From Cercis canadensis (taxonomy: Eukaryota; Streptophyta; Magnoliopsida; Fabales; Fabaceae), in the NCBI GenBank assembly GCA_003255065.1, contig QAOA01007136.1, positions 1 to 64,000 of the forward strand: a DNA stretch of 64,000 nucleotides. The letters are read 5' to 3'. Both the position numbers and the translations under genes were made by a program. Of the stretch, positions 11,332 to 23,132 are shown piece after piece. The first letter of the stretch is position 1. Every line of letters starts with the position of its first letter. Under the pieces are notes generated by a model, which saw only the letters and a list, made by a program, of their open reading frames with translations, was not told the DNA's origin and did not search any database.

Positions 11332-12792
11332 TTGTGTATGAGAAAATTTGGAAGTAGCTCTCTTATTCCTTTTGACTCTGAGATAGAAAAGACCTGTCGA
11401 GGGAATAGAAAGGCAAGAAGAGAGTCTACCAGAGTTGTGACAGACACAATGGTAGAAGAAAACCATCCAAATGCACTTTGTTATTATACTTTACCTTCCA
11501 TCGCGGATACCAATTCGGGTATAAGGCGACCGGCTATTGAAGTGAACTCTTTTGAGATTAAACCAGTTGTCATCCACATGGTCCAGTCAGCCTCGTTCAG
11601 TGGATTAGCAAGTGAAGACCCTCATGCTCATCTTTCCGAGTTCGTGGAGATATGCGATACTTTTAAGCACAACGGGGTTGGTAATGATGTTATTCGCCTC
11701 CGCCTATTTCCCTTCTCATTACGGGATAAAGTCAAGGCTTGGCTTCAGTCGTTGCCAACAGGGACCATCACCACATGAGATATTTTGGCCCAAAAATTCT
11801 TGGCCAAATTTTCTCCACCAACTAAGACCGCCAAACTCCGAAATGACATTGCAACATTTTATCAATTGGAGAACGAGTCACTTCAGGAGGCTTGGGAAAG
11901 GTACAAGGAGTTGCTTCGTAGATGCCCTCACCATGGACTCCCTGACTGGTTGCAGTTACAGAATTTTTATAATGGGTTGCTAAATCCCACCAAGACCCTA
12001 GTTGATGCCGATGAAGATGCCAATGACTTGCTAGTAGAGATGGCTACCAATGCCTATCAGTGGCCTACTGAGAGGTCCAATTCAAGAAAGGTGCTTGGGG
12101 TTCATGAGGTTGACGTCTTTACCGTTTTATCTGCAAAAATCGACTCGCTAGCTAAGCAGTTGACTGTTCAGAATGTAAATGTTATCCAGTCACCTGAAAA
12201 TTGTGACCGTTGTGGAGGTCCTCACATCAGTACAGAGTGTCAAGTAGGCAATCCATTCTCTGATTCCCAAGCTGAGGAAGCTAATTATGTGGGAAATCAG
12301 AATCGGCCAAATAACCCTTACTCAAACACCTATAATCCGGGATGGCGGAATCATCCAAACTTCTCATGCAAGAACAACCAAAATTCTGCTCAACCAACTG
12401 TGCAAGCAAAGGTTTCTTTGGAGGATGCTCTAGCCCAGCTCACCATGAATACAAGCCAATTCATGGCTCGAACCGATGCCTCCATTCATAACCTGGAAGT
12501 TCAAGTAGGCCAGCTCTCCACCATGCTCACTACCAGACAGCAGGGGTCATTGCCCAGTGACACAGAGGTTAATCCCAAGGAACACATCAAAACCATTACC
12601 CTTCGTAGTGGTAAGACCTTGGATGAACCCTCTGACACTACCAAGAAATTTCTGTGTAAGCCAGTTGAGCCTGAGGTGAAGGAAACCACTCCAGTAGAGA
12701 CTCCAGTAACACCTGTGGGGAAAACATCTAAATTGTTTCCAGACAATCCTCCCCCCAATGTTCCACCTCTACCATTCCCCCAGAGATTGTAA
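11332..12792 (+). pseudogene. gag of the Athila-like element
   Basis: Two open stretches in one frame (to 11775 and from 11779) encode a capsid/nucleocapsid protein of about 485 residues interrupted by one TGA at 11776-11778. The first part holds the retrotransposon gag fold (ASEDPHAHLSEFVEICDTFK, then WERYKELLRRCPHHGLPDW). The second has a zinc-knuckle-like CDRCGGPHISTEC and a C-terminal ITLRSGKTLDEP motif typical of Athila-type gag. The frame meets TAA at 12790-12792, resumes as KKKLDSQFSKFLEVFKKLHI and then shifts near 12938 before the protease. The TGA replaces what is normally a tryptophan codon, so one G-to-A change explains it. Confidence 0.92.
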
Positions 12793-12944
12793 AAGAAAAA
12801 GCTGGATTCACAGTTCTCTAAATTTCTGGAAGTATTCAAGAAACTTCACATCAACATATCATTTGCTGATGCTCTTGAACAGATGCCCAGTTACATCGAA
12901 TTTATGAAAGATATACTGTCTAACAAGAGAAAGCTGGAGAGGAC

Positions 12945-13349
12945 TTTGAGACTGTTGCACTTACTGAGGAGTGCAGCGCTATTCTTCAAAAGAAATTACC
13001 ACCTACATTAAAAGATCCAGAGAGTTTTACTATACCTTGTATTATTGGTAATTCTTTTTTCGGTAAAACCCTTTGTGATTTAGGTGCCAGTATTAATTTG
13101 ATGTCCTTGTCTATTTACAGAAAATTGGGTCTTGGAGAAGCGAAACCTACGACAGTCTCATTGCAGTTAGCGGATCGATCAATCAAATACCCTAGGGGTA
13201 TCATTGAAGATGTGCTAGTCAAGGTGGATAAGTTCATCTTCCCTGCTGACTTTATTATTCTGGATATGGAGGAAGACCAAGAAATTCTAATTATTCTTGG
13301 TCGACCATTCTTAGCTACTGGAAGGACTCTGATTGACGTACAAAAATGA
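12945..13349 (+). pseudogene. Aspartic protease region of the Athila-like element
   Basis: After a frameshift near 12938 the reading frame gives LTEECSAILQKKLPPTLKDP, then FTIPCIIGN, then CDLGASINLMSLSIYRKLG. DLGAS is the retropepsin active-site motif (D-S/T/L-G-A). ILGRPFLATGRTLIDV follows as the conserved second part of the protease. A TGA at 13347-13349 separates it from the RT region in the same frame. The domain is otherwise complete. Confidence 0.88.
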
Positions 13350-14401
13350 CAGTTAATTTTGCGGGTACAAGATGAGGAAGTAACATTCAATGTCTTCAAA
13401 GCCATGAAGTACCCCTTGGATGGTGATAGCTGCTTCAGACTTGACACCATTGATGAGTACACCAGAGATTTTGTTAGAGCGACAAGTCTTATAGAACCGC
13501 TTGAGGCATGCTTGCTTGGGAGTTCTCATCCTGATGATCCAGAGATTCGAACGGTTGTGAGTCAACTTGAAGCCACAGCTCCTATTTTTATCCACCGTCC
13601 CTTTGAAGAGCTAGGGAAAGGGGCCAGTAGACTAGTGTCATCCATTCACAAGCCACTGACTTTAGAGCTCAAACAGTTACCTGGGCATTTGAAGTATAGA
13701 TTTCTGGGAGACTCATATACTCTGCTAGTCATTCTTTCTGCTTCTTTGACGACCGATCAAGAAGATAAGCTATTGAGAATGCTTCGGGAGCACAAGACCG
13801 CCATCGGGTGGTCCATTGCTGATATCAGAGGTATAAGCCATTCTTTGTGCATGCATAAGATTCTGATGGAGGATAGCTACCGACCGTTTGTGGAACACCA
13901 ACGCCGATTGAACCCTAACATGAAAGAGGTAGTGAGAGCAGAGGTACTGAAGCTTCTGGACGCAGGGATCATCTATCCTATCTCCGACAGTGCATGGGTC
14001 AGTCCTGTGCAAGTGGTTCCCAAGAAAGGTGGGATGACAGTGATAAAAAATGAGAAAGATGAGTTAATCCCCACAAGGACGGTGACAGGGTGGCGAGTAT
14101 GTATCGACTACAGGAAGCTCAACACAGCCACTCAAAAGGACCATTTTCCTCTTCCTTTCATCGATCATATGCTCGATCGGCTAGTTGGGCATCCTTACTA
14201 TTGCTTCTTGGATGGGTATTCGGGCCATAATCAAATCTCCATCGCACTTGAAGACCAAGAGAAGACTACCTTCACCTGCCTTTATGGTACTTTCGCTTTC
14301 CGGCGCATGCCTTTTGGGTTATGCAACGCACCGACCACTTTTCAGCGGTGCATGATGACGATATTTTCTGATATGGTGGAACGCTTCATTAAGGTTTTCA
14401 T
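13350..14401 (+). pseudogene. Reverse transcriptase, N-terminal part
   Basis: The frame continues from the protease through a linker into a Ty3/gypsy RT: MHKILMEDSYRPFVEHQRRL, then VVPKKGG, VCIDYRKLNTATQKDHFPLP and FMPFGL-type motif FRRMPFGLCNAPTTFQRCM. It breaks off at 14401 just before the catalytic FMDD motif because a hAT-like element is inserted there. The apparent continuation to 14513 is the transposon's terminal sequence, not RT. Confidence 0.92.
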
Positions 14402-14911
14402 CAAGGTTTTAAAAACCGGACCGGACCGGCCGGTTCAACCGGTCGGACCGGTACCCGGTTTGAATTCTGATTCGGTTCAAAAGGTAAAACCGGTGAGGCG
14501 GTTAAACCGATGAAAATTGGTATGAACCGGTGCGAACCGGAAAAACCGGTACCAGTTTTCAATAACCGGCCGGTTCACAAAACTCCTTTTTTTTTTTTTT
14601 TTTTTTAGTTTTTCCCTAAAACGGTGTCGTTTTGGCACCTGTTTTCAATTACCCAACCTCCTTTCTCCCTCTCCTCGAGTTTCAGCTTCTATTTCCCCAA
14701 ATCCCTTCTGAAATCCTAACCAAGACACTCTCCCTCATTTCATGCAGTCAATTTATGGTGGGGATGTTCATAGTTGATGATTTCCATTGAAGTTCTTCAT
14801 GCAATCATCTCTTTTTTGCTAGATATTTGCAGATTCCAGACATTTGTTCTTGCCCATCTCAATCTTTACTCGGTAAGAAGGAGTAGAACTTGATTTGGTG
14901 TGTGTGTCTGT

Positions 14912-14961
<50 letters not shown>

Positions 14962-16243
14962 CTGTTGTCGAAAATTTTGGGGTTCCAGAAATCTACTTCT
15001 CTCTTTTGCTAGATAAAATGATGGGTTTTTTTTTTGTTGCTGAAAATGGTGGGGTTGTGAACAGTAACTCTTGGAAATTGGTCGAGGAGAGGGAGAAAGT
15101 AAGAGAGCCAGTCACTTGTGGAAATTGATTTCTTTGTTGGCTTTAAGAAATCATTTCAGCATTTGCCGAAAACCTTGCTATTCATACTCTTATGCAATTC
15201 AGTCTGATAAATCTAGAAATTTTTCAGGAAAATACAATAGTCACTTGTGGAATCTAGATAACAGATGCTTTGCTCATTTTCTAGTTGTAATCAAAGCAAG
15301 GAAAAATTACATGCTAACATCCTAAACTGTCCTATTTTTTAAGTTTTGATTCAGCAATGGTTACTGCTTGGGTAATTCATTTAAGCCATGGAGTTGAATG
15401 TTCAGCAATGGTATGAAGGCATTTGAGTACTGTGTTGGCGTTTTAAGATGTGGGTGACTATGGTTCATTGATCTTTCTTGGAGATTGTTTTCATGGGGAT
15501 TTATGTTGATTTGCTAAGGGTGATTTCTGGGTCTATTTATATATGTTGAGCTGTGCTTATAGTTTGTGTATTGTTGGATTTAAATGTCTGGTATTCAAAG
15601 GCTTAGTGACAATAGGGAGATAATTTCCTAAACTGTTCATGTGGCTTGTTAATTTGATATTTTGATTGCTTATAGTATTGTTGCATGTATCTTTAGATTT
15701 TAGTTCCGTTGTGATTACTTGATTGGGTGACTATGGTTTAATTGCTTCAAGTAATAAAGTAACTAATGAATGGCATCCTTTTTAGTATGATTGATGACTT
15801 GAGTTCAACATGTGGCTCCTAATTATTGGAATGCGTTTCCATAGAACATCTTCCATTTGTACACATGAACAAATACAACCTTGGAATGAATGTTGATATA
15901 TTTGGTTTTTCTGTTCTTTCCTCCTTGCGGGTTACTATGTTGTTTTATGCTATTTGGTTTTTCATGGGGAATGAATCTTCCATGTGTATTTTACTTATGT
16001 ATTTGGTTTTGATGGTTTTAAGACTATGTATTTTAATTTTTAAGTTTGAGATTTTTCCTTATGAGTTGAGTTTAATGATTTATTCTTTATCTTTCATGTT
16101 TTCTTTTTGAATCTTTAATTTTGAAAAAAAGCTTCGGTTATACCTGTCCGACCGAGCAGTCCAACTGGTCTGACCGGTCCGACTGGTATTTTTGGCCAAA
16201 CCGGTTCACTCACCGGTCCGGTTTTTAAAACCTTGGTTTTCAT
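14394..16243. mobile_element. Non-autonomous hAT-like element nested in RT
   Basis: The insertion runs 14402-16235 (1834 bp) and is flanked by a perfect 8-bp target duplication GTTTTCAT (14394-14401 and 16236-16243). Its ends are perfect inverted repeats of 23 bp beginning CAAGGTTTTAAAAACCGG. An 8-bp duplication and CAAGG...CCTTG ends are hallmarks of hAT transposons. Both subterminal regions are packed with CCGGTT and its complement. The interior (14580-16130) has a run of about 45 T and low-complexity sequence; I see no transposase and no recognisable captured exon, so it is non-autonomous. It cuts the RT immediately before the catalytic Asp pair. Confidence 0.95.
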
Positions 16244-17639
16244 GGATGACTTCTCCGTCTTTGGGGAGTCTTTTGACACTTGTTTGGTCAATTTCTCATC
16301 AGTTCTCAAAAGGTGTGAGGAAACAAATCTGGTGCTAAACTGGGAGAAATGTCACTTCATGGTGACAGAGGACATCATTTTGGGCCACAAAGTCTCTGCT
16401 GCTGGTGTTGAAGTGGATAGAGCGAAGATTGCCACAATTAAAAAATTACCTCCTCCTACCTTGGTGAAAGGTGTGCGAAGTTTTCTGGGGCATGCTGGCT
16501 TCTACAGGCGATTTATTAAGGATTTCTCCAAGATCACAAAACCCCTATGTAATTTACTTCTTAAGGAGGTTCCCTTCCTATTTGATGCAGATTGCTTAGT
16601 GGCATTTGAGGTTTTGAAAAAAACCTTGATCTCTGCCCCTATTATTGTAGCTCCAGATTGGGATCTTTCCTTCGAACTGATGTGTGATGCCAGCGATTTT
16701 ACAATCGGAGCTGTTTTGGGACAGAGTCGGGATAAGCATTTTCATGCCATCTACTATGCAAGTCGCACTCTAAATCCTGCACAAATGAACTATGCCACCA
16801 TTGAAAATGAGCTATTGGCTGTGGTTTTTGCCTTTGATAAGTTCAGGCCGTACTTGATTGGCACCAAAACGATAGTCTTTACTGACCACTCGGCTATTAA
16901 GTACTTGATTGAGAAGAAAGATGTAAAACCCAGGCTCATTCGATGGGTATTTCTACTTCAGGAGTTTGACCTTGAAATTAAAGATAAAAAAGACAAAGAG
17001 AATGTGGTGGCAGATCACCTGTCTCGGTTAGAACCACATGAGCAGCAGGAACCTTCCCCTCCCCAAATTGATGATGCATTCCCTGATGAGCAGCTCTATC
17101 GTATCCAAGCTGGACAATCCCTTTGGTTTGCAGATTTTACAAATTTTCTAGCAACCAAGACACTTCCACCAGAGCAGACTAGTCACCAGCGAAAGAAGTT
17201 TTACTCTGATGTGAACCATTATTTGTGGGATGACCCATTTCTATACAAACATTGTTCTTATCAGATCATCAGAAAGTGTGTTCCTGAAGCAGAGATGGAT
17301 CATATTCTTCATCATTGCCATTCTTCAGAGTATGGGGGTCATTTTGGAGCTAATCGTACTGCTGCCAAAGTTCTTCAGTCGGGATTCTATTGGCCCACAT
17401 TGTTCAAAGATGCTCATGCCTTTGTGTCCTCTTGTGACAGATGCCAACGGACGGGGAATATTTCTAACCGTTATGAGATGCCCTTGACCATTATCCTGGA
17501 AGTAGAACTTTTCGATGTATGGGGCATCGACTTCATGGGACCCTTCCCATCCTCCTTCAATAACCAATACATCCTAGCAGCGGTTGACTACATCTCCAAA
17601 TGGGTTGAGGCTTCTACATTACCCACCAATGATTCTTGA
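16236..17639 (+). pseudogene. RT C-terminus, RNase H and integrase N-terminus
   Basis: Directly after the nested element the polyprotein resumes with [16 protein letters not shown], which holds the catalytic Asp pair. Next come the RT connection ([18 protein letters not shown]), RNase H ([16 protein letters not shown] and [16 protein letters not shown]), a [10 protein letters not shown] linker, then the integrase zinc domain ([18 protein letters not shown] ... CDRCQRTGN) and the first core Asp in [17 protein letters not shown] at 17637-17639 ends the stretch; the same frame continues. No frameshift is visible within it. Confidence 0.93.
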
Positions 17640-18404
17640 GTGGTAGTGAACTTCCTCCGAAAGAATATTCTTACTTGGTTCGGAACCTCGAGAACAATCA
17701 TCAGTAATGGGGGGAAGCATTTTTGTAATAAGCAGTTCGAGACTTTATTGGCCAAGTATGGGGTTAAGCATAAGGTAGCCACTCTTTATCATCTTCAAAC
17801 AAGGGGTCAAGTGGAGATTTCAAATAGGGAGTTGAAGTGGATCCTAGAAAAGACAGTGAATGCCAACAGAAAGGATTGGTCCAAAAAACTTGATGATGCA
17901 CTCTGGGCGTATCGCACGGCTTTTAAGATACCGATTGGTATGTCCCCATACCGGCTGGTGTTTGGTAAGGCTTGCCATCTGCTTGTTGAGTTAGAACATC
18001 ATGCTTACTGGGCCACCAAAAAGATAAATTTTGATCTTCAAGTTGCGGGTGAAAAGCGTTGTCTTAAACTAAATAAAATAGATGAGTTTCGACATGGGGC
18101 TTACGAGAATGCCAAGATTTATAAAGAGCAGGCAAAGAAATGGCATGACTAGCATATTGTGCATCGTGACTTTGCCCCTGGTCAACAAGTCTTCATTTTC
18201 AACTCGCGTTTGAGGCTTTTCCCTAGAAAACTAAGATCTAGGTGGTCAAGACATTTTACTGTGGTTCAAGTATTCCCACATGGAGCTGTGGAAATTCAAA
18301 GTATGGACAGAAAATTTAAAGTTAATGGTCAGCGACTCAAGAACTACATTGATGGTGTGAAAGATTTCCCCAAATCTTCCATCACCCTTGAAGAATCCAA
18401 GTGA
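17640..18404 (+). pseudogene. Integrase C-terminal half
   Basis: The frame continues past the TGA as [15 protein letters not shown] and reaches IISNGGKHF, where family members have S-D-G-G; the second catalytic Asp is Asn here. The glutamate region ([18 protein letters not shown]) and the downstream WAYRTAFK and [16 protein letters not shown]-like motif are present. A TAG at 18150-18152 interrupts before the C-terminal tail (FAPGQQVFIFNSRLRLFPRK, LRSRWSRHF). Stops plus the catalytic change make the integrase inactive. Confidence 0.9.
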
Positions 18405-19281
18405 TCCTTTCGAGACAGTCTAGCTAAAGACTATAAAATTAGCGCTTATTGGGAGGCAACTCAAGTGTTTTTAGCACTCTTTTTCTTGCATTTTGGTTTA
18501 AAATTTCATTTATTTTAATTTCAAAATATGTAGTGTCGTGTTTAATGTTTGGTTTCTCGTTATCTTGCAAGGTACCAATTCCAATTTTGCCCAAAAGATG
18601 CTTAATGGGGATCAATGAGTGTGAAAATGTCCTAACATACCAGCTTGGACAGAGAGAAAGAGCTGCAGCTCTCTTAATTTGACGCTATGGAGCTTGAAAA
18701 GCCTCCAAGAAGTGTTGATCCAGAGCCTAGGCGTTGTGGCGCCCGTCAGATAGCGCTGCAGAGCTCGACACCCCAAGCTGGCCGAGACTCAGCGCTGCGG
18801 CGCCCGCACTTGTGTCGCCAAGTTTCATTAAGTCTCACATGACACATTTTGGGCCTAAAGGGGTTAGTATATCTTTTTGTTTTCACCCACGCACACCTAT
18901 CACCTTCCCTCTCTTCCTTACGCACTCCTCCTCCTTCATCAATCTACCAAGTTCTCCCTCCATCTCACAAACACTTACTCCCACCCACCCAACGCACATT
19001 TAGCACAATTGTTTTGTACACGCACGCATATCTTCCTCTCTCTCTCTCTCTCTCTTATTTTTCGTATTTTTCCCTCTAACCCACATACAAAATCACCTAC
19101 CCATCAAAATTTTTTGTGCTAAATCACACATACACCCACTCATCACTCAATTTCAGCCCTCTTTGCTCACTACCCACATTTCTTCACTTTTAAAATTCTC
19201 TCACATTTCACTCTCAGTCAAGCACACCGAGTTCCATATATACAAGAGGGGTTTTGGATTTTTTTCATCCAATCAAGCTAC

Positions 19282-20418
19282 TTGTCCTTAACAATCATGT
19301 CCACAAAGAGGCAAAAGACCACTTGCGGGACCACCTCCTCGGCACCACAAACTTTTGACAAACATCGGTTCGTCAGTCCAGAGGCATTCCAAAGGTATCA
19401 AGTTTTCGTAGCTCGGCGCTCCATAGTCCCAGAGCGGGGCATCCAGCTCTCTCCTACCGGTGATTATGTTGGCATTTACCGGAAGATTGCGCAGCGACGT
19501 TGGATGCATTTTGTTAAACAGCCTGATGCTGCTGTGGTCGCTGTGGTGCGCAAATTCTATGCTAACGCCCCCGAGCGTAACCAAGACAAAATGTTTGTGC
19601 GCGTCAAACTCGCGCCTTTTAGCCGGGTGGCCATCAACCGCATTTATCAGCTACCACCCGTTAAGGACGATGCTTATCGTGCCCTTGTTGAGACCGACGA
19701 CTGTGATGAGGACGAGATCACGCGCCTTCTCTGCCGCCCTGGCACCGAATGGAAAATGTCTGGTGACCGCGCCCTTTCCTTCCGCCAGGACACACTCGAT
19801 ACAGTAGGCAAAGCTTGGCTTCAGTTTCTCTCAGCGAAACTTCTCCCTGTCGGCCATCTCAGTGACGTGGTGATTGATTGTGCCATCCTGCTCTATGCCA
19901 TAGTAGCTGATTTACCCCTTGATATGGGCCATATTATTCATGACAACATCCTTGACATCACCCGTGGGGCTACTACCGGTGGTTTAGCTCATCCATCTTT
20001 GATCACCGAACTCTGTAAATAGGTAGGAGTTCAATGGAGCGCTGATGAAGAACTTTGTGCCCTTCAGCGCGCTCTCGATGATAACATCCTTTATGCTTTC
20101 AAGACTTGGAGATCTTTCTCCATAGAGCCGGCCAGTTCCTCACAACCTCTTCTGCAACGCCGACTCATTACTGCCGTTGAGAGGTTTGATCGGATCGAGG
20201 TAGACATTCATGGCATCCACACTACACTTGCTGCCATTCAAGGCACTCTCACTCAGCAGCAAGCTTTCCAGGATCGGGTCGACAGTTTCATGCAGTCACA
20301 GACCCATGCACTGAACCAGTTGATGAGGCAGTGCACACTCGCCCTTGGGCCCATTCCCACCATGTCATCAGATCCAACACCTCCAGCTTCGCAGAAGGAT
20401 GGCGATCATGCCACATGA
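19282..20418 (+). pseudogene. Athila 3' ORF (env-position plant transposon protein)
   Basis: An open frame from ATG 19297 to a TAG at 20020-20022, continuing in the same frame to 20418, about 370 residues in all. It contains KHRFVSPEAFQRYQVFVARR, VPERGIQLS, VRKFYANAPERNQDKMFVRV and a C-terminal coiled-coil-like RRLITAVERFDRIEVDIHGI. This kind of protein occupies the env position of Athila elements and is catalogued as a putative plant transposon protein; it is not a recognisable viral envelope. No signal peptide or clear membrane segment is seen. The preceding 18405-19280 is non-coding and includes a CT-rich run near 19040. Confidence 0.75.
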
Positions 20419-21790
20419 CCCACCGTTACTTCAGAGAAGTCTCACTCACCCTCTTTTTTTAGTTATTTTGAACATTGGGGACAATGTTGTATTTAAGTTT
20501 GGGGGTATTGGGATTTTTTTATCCCTTTAGACTTTAAGGTATTCAGAATGTTTATGTATGCATTTTTATTTCCTGATCTTAAGATGTTAATTAAAAAAAA
20601 AAAATTCTGAAAACCTAGGGCCTATGATAAAACTGTTTTCTATTGATCACATCTCTAGAAAAATGATAGATGTCAGTGTGTCTGAGAACTCCAAAGCTTA
20701 CTCTTGTTTGACTGAATCTCTGTGAATCACGAAGCACATAGCTTTGCTTGCTTGAAGTTGACATTGTTTAATGACGATTATGTGAACTGAATTTTTTTTC
20801 AAAGTCTCTTGAACACTAGAACTTGCTTGATTGTCAGTCGAGGCGAAATCCTAGGCTACACAATGTTAGGGATATGATTTAGGCCATATTTGCTCAGTTT
20901 GGACCTTTCTAGCTAACCTTGTGAATGATGATTAAATCCCTAGCACACCCCCATTGAGCTTAAAGTAGCCTTTTCTTTATCACCCTTATTTACCTTAACA
21001 TTTGGATGAATCTTTTTCTGTACCCTTTACTCAAAGCATTTCTTCAGTTAAAAGAGCATCTAGAGCTAAGAATTTTGAAAAGAATGAGTGAGAAAAGAAA
21101 AGAAAAATAGCAATATACCACCAAAGTCAATGAGTTACAATGCTGTTGTACAAGAAATGAAATGTGCAATGAAAAAGGAAAGAAATCTCATAAAAGCACA
21201 AAGCTCAGGATGTAGTAACCCAAAGTGAATGCAAATTGTTGGTGGATATAAAAAATAGAAATGAAAATAAGTTTGGGGGAGTTAGAAGTGAAAGAAAGAA
21301 AAATGTTAGCTCGTGAATCTTGCTCTAACTGAAAAAAAAAAAAATGGGATGAGTGAACTAAGCCATTCTGTCATCTTTTATCTTACCCTTCACCCAGCCA
21401 CATTACAGACCAAACAAAAGTCCTATTGATCCTCTATGTTGTTTAGCCTACATTAGTGGAGATTGGCATGAAAAGCAAGCATATGGTGCTCCAAAGAAAT
21501 TAAAGTAGAGACTAACACTGCTATGAGTTTGCATAATCTGATTTAAATAGAAAGAGTAGAGTAAGCAAGGCTACTTCCACACACACACAAAATTCCAGTT
21601 TAAAGAGAGTAGCTATTGGTCGAAATCAGATACATGCATGTCATCTTGACAATTTTCTAAAAGTTGTGGTCAATTAAATTCTCTGAGGCCTGTATGGAGA
21701 GTAAGAAAAGTTTACATTTCTTCGTGAATTCCTAAATCAGAATTTATTTTCTTTGCTCGAGGACTAGCAAATGTTAAGTTTGGGGGTATT
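20419..21790 (+). promoter_or_regulatory. 3' non-coding region with polypurine tracts
   Basis: No gene. It contains a palindrome ACATTGGGGACAATGT at 20472-20487 followed by AAGTTTGGGGGTATT near 20494, a second AAGTTTGGGGGAG near 21269, and the polypurine tract proper AAGTTTGGGGGTATT at 21776-21790, abutting the 3' LTR. The last one is the expected plus-strand primer; the others are upstream look-alikes. Confidence 0.75.
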
Positions 21791-23132
21791 TGTTGAGTGA
21801 GTTTTATACTTACTCTTTAGATGTCTTTTTGCAAAGTATTTGGTTGGTTTTTGAGGAATGATAGCCACTTATTGTAAGTTTTATGTTAAATTGCAGAACT
21901 CATGGACTAAAGTGAGGGAATGAGGTAAAGGGAGGATTTGGACAAAAAACCAGTGCTGCAGCCCTTGAAATCCAGCGCCGCAGCCCTTGGAGCATCAGGA
22001 TGCATGAACTAGACAGCAAACCAGCATTGCAGCGCCCGTGATTCAGCGCTACAGCGCCAGTCTTCTAGCAAGCTAGCGCCGCAGCGCCAGTCTTCCAGCA
22101 ACCCAGCGCCAGTTCCCAGCACTGTAGCGGCCACAATAGCAATTCAGGCAATGTTTCCAGTGCCGCAGCGCTCGTGCGCGGACTACTGATACACATCACT
22201 CTATTTCTCTAGTTTTAGGGCTTTTCTTTAGTAGTATAAATAGGATATCTAGGAAAATAGAAAGGAGTTCATTCTTAGACACTTTTGGAGGCACAAAGGA
22301 GGCAAAACAAGGATTGAAGGAAGGAGATGCGAAGCTGATTCGAACTTCAAACCAGAGTTTTTCCTCTTTTAACTTTGAATCATGTCTAAACTTTATTCTT
22401 TCTTGTTCTCTTCTTCTAGTATGAACTAATTCTCTTATCTAGGGATACGATGTAGCCTAATTAGGACCAGCTGTAGTTTCATATGAAGTTAATTCCATTA
22501 TTTATCTCTTCAATTTGAGCGTTTATCTCTTCTCTTAATGCTTCTGATTGTCTGGCCAATAATTAGATGAATTGTTAATCACAATGAGACCGGAAGGAGA
22601 GTTGTGTGTAAAGTTCCTTGGGGTAAATGTCATGAGTTACATGGAGGATATGAATATACCTCCATGGCTTATGTAATTAGTTAAAAAAATCCACAAAACT
22701 AAATGAATTTGTAATTATTGTAACTCGTATAGGGATATACAGGGTTAGTAATTAATGAATATTTACACTAGACCTTGGGAGAGGCTAATGAATGAATTAG
22801 GGAATCTTGATTAGCAAATAGGAAGATAAATTGGAGTTAATGGAATATGGAATGAAAGCTGGGAGTAATTATGGTGAAATCGGAACCCTAGGTGTTTCTC
22901 TCTTGCTGAATCTATCATTTTTTCTGGTTTGATTTGCTATTTTTTTGGTTTACATTGTTTTAATTCTATTTTCAGTTGTTTTATTGAAATATCTCCTTAT
23001 CGATTGATTAGATAAAGTTAAGGTTAACCCTCTTTCGGTAGTTGGTACATTAGTCCTCGTGGGAACGATAAATTTATCTCATTTTATTACTTGCAAACGA
23101 CAACGTACACTTGCATTGGAATTTTTACAATA
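21791..23132 (+). repeat. 3' LTR of the Athila-like element
   Basis: A 1342-bp repeat of the 5' LTR. It keeps the ancestral start TGTTGAGTGAG but ends TTTTTACAATA, whereas the 5' LTR ends ...ACAACA, so the terminal CA has become TA. TATAAATA lies at 22235-22242. The GC-rich patch of CAGCGCC units (about 21955-22185) is longer than in the 5' LTR and probably accounts for most of the 47-bp length difference. Confidence 0.93.

Noticed and set aside
14402-14513. Continuation of the RT reading frame with a Gly/Pro/Val-rich tail
   Set aside because: This is the translated terminal sequence of the nested hAT-like element; the true RT resumes at 16236.
14895-15128. Protein with a long phenylalanine run
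   Set aside because: It is the translation of a poly-T tract inside the nested element, with no homology or splice context.
18734-19122. Three overlapping Ser/Pro/His-rich frames
   Set aside because: They come from CT- and CA-rich low-complexity DNA in the Athila spacer, in all three frames.
19297-20418. Viral envelope gene making the Athila element a retrovirus
   Set aside because: The ORF has no signal peptide or clear membrane segment and matches the plant transposon protein type found at this position.
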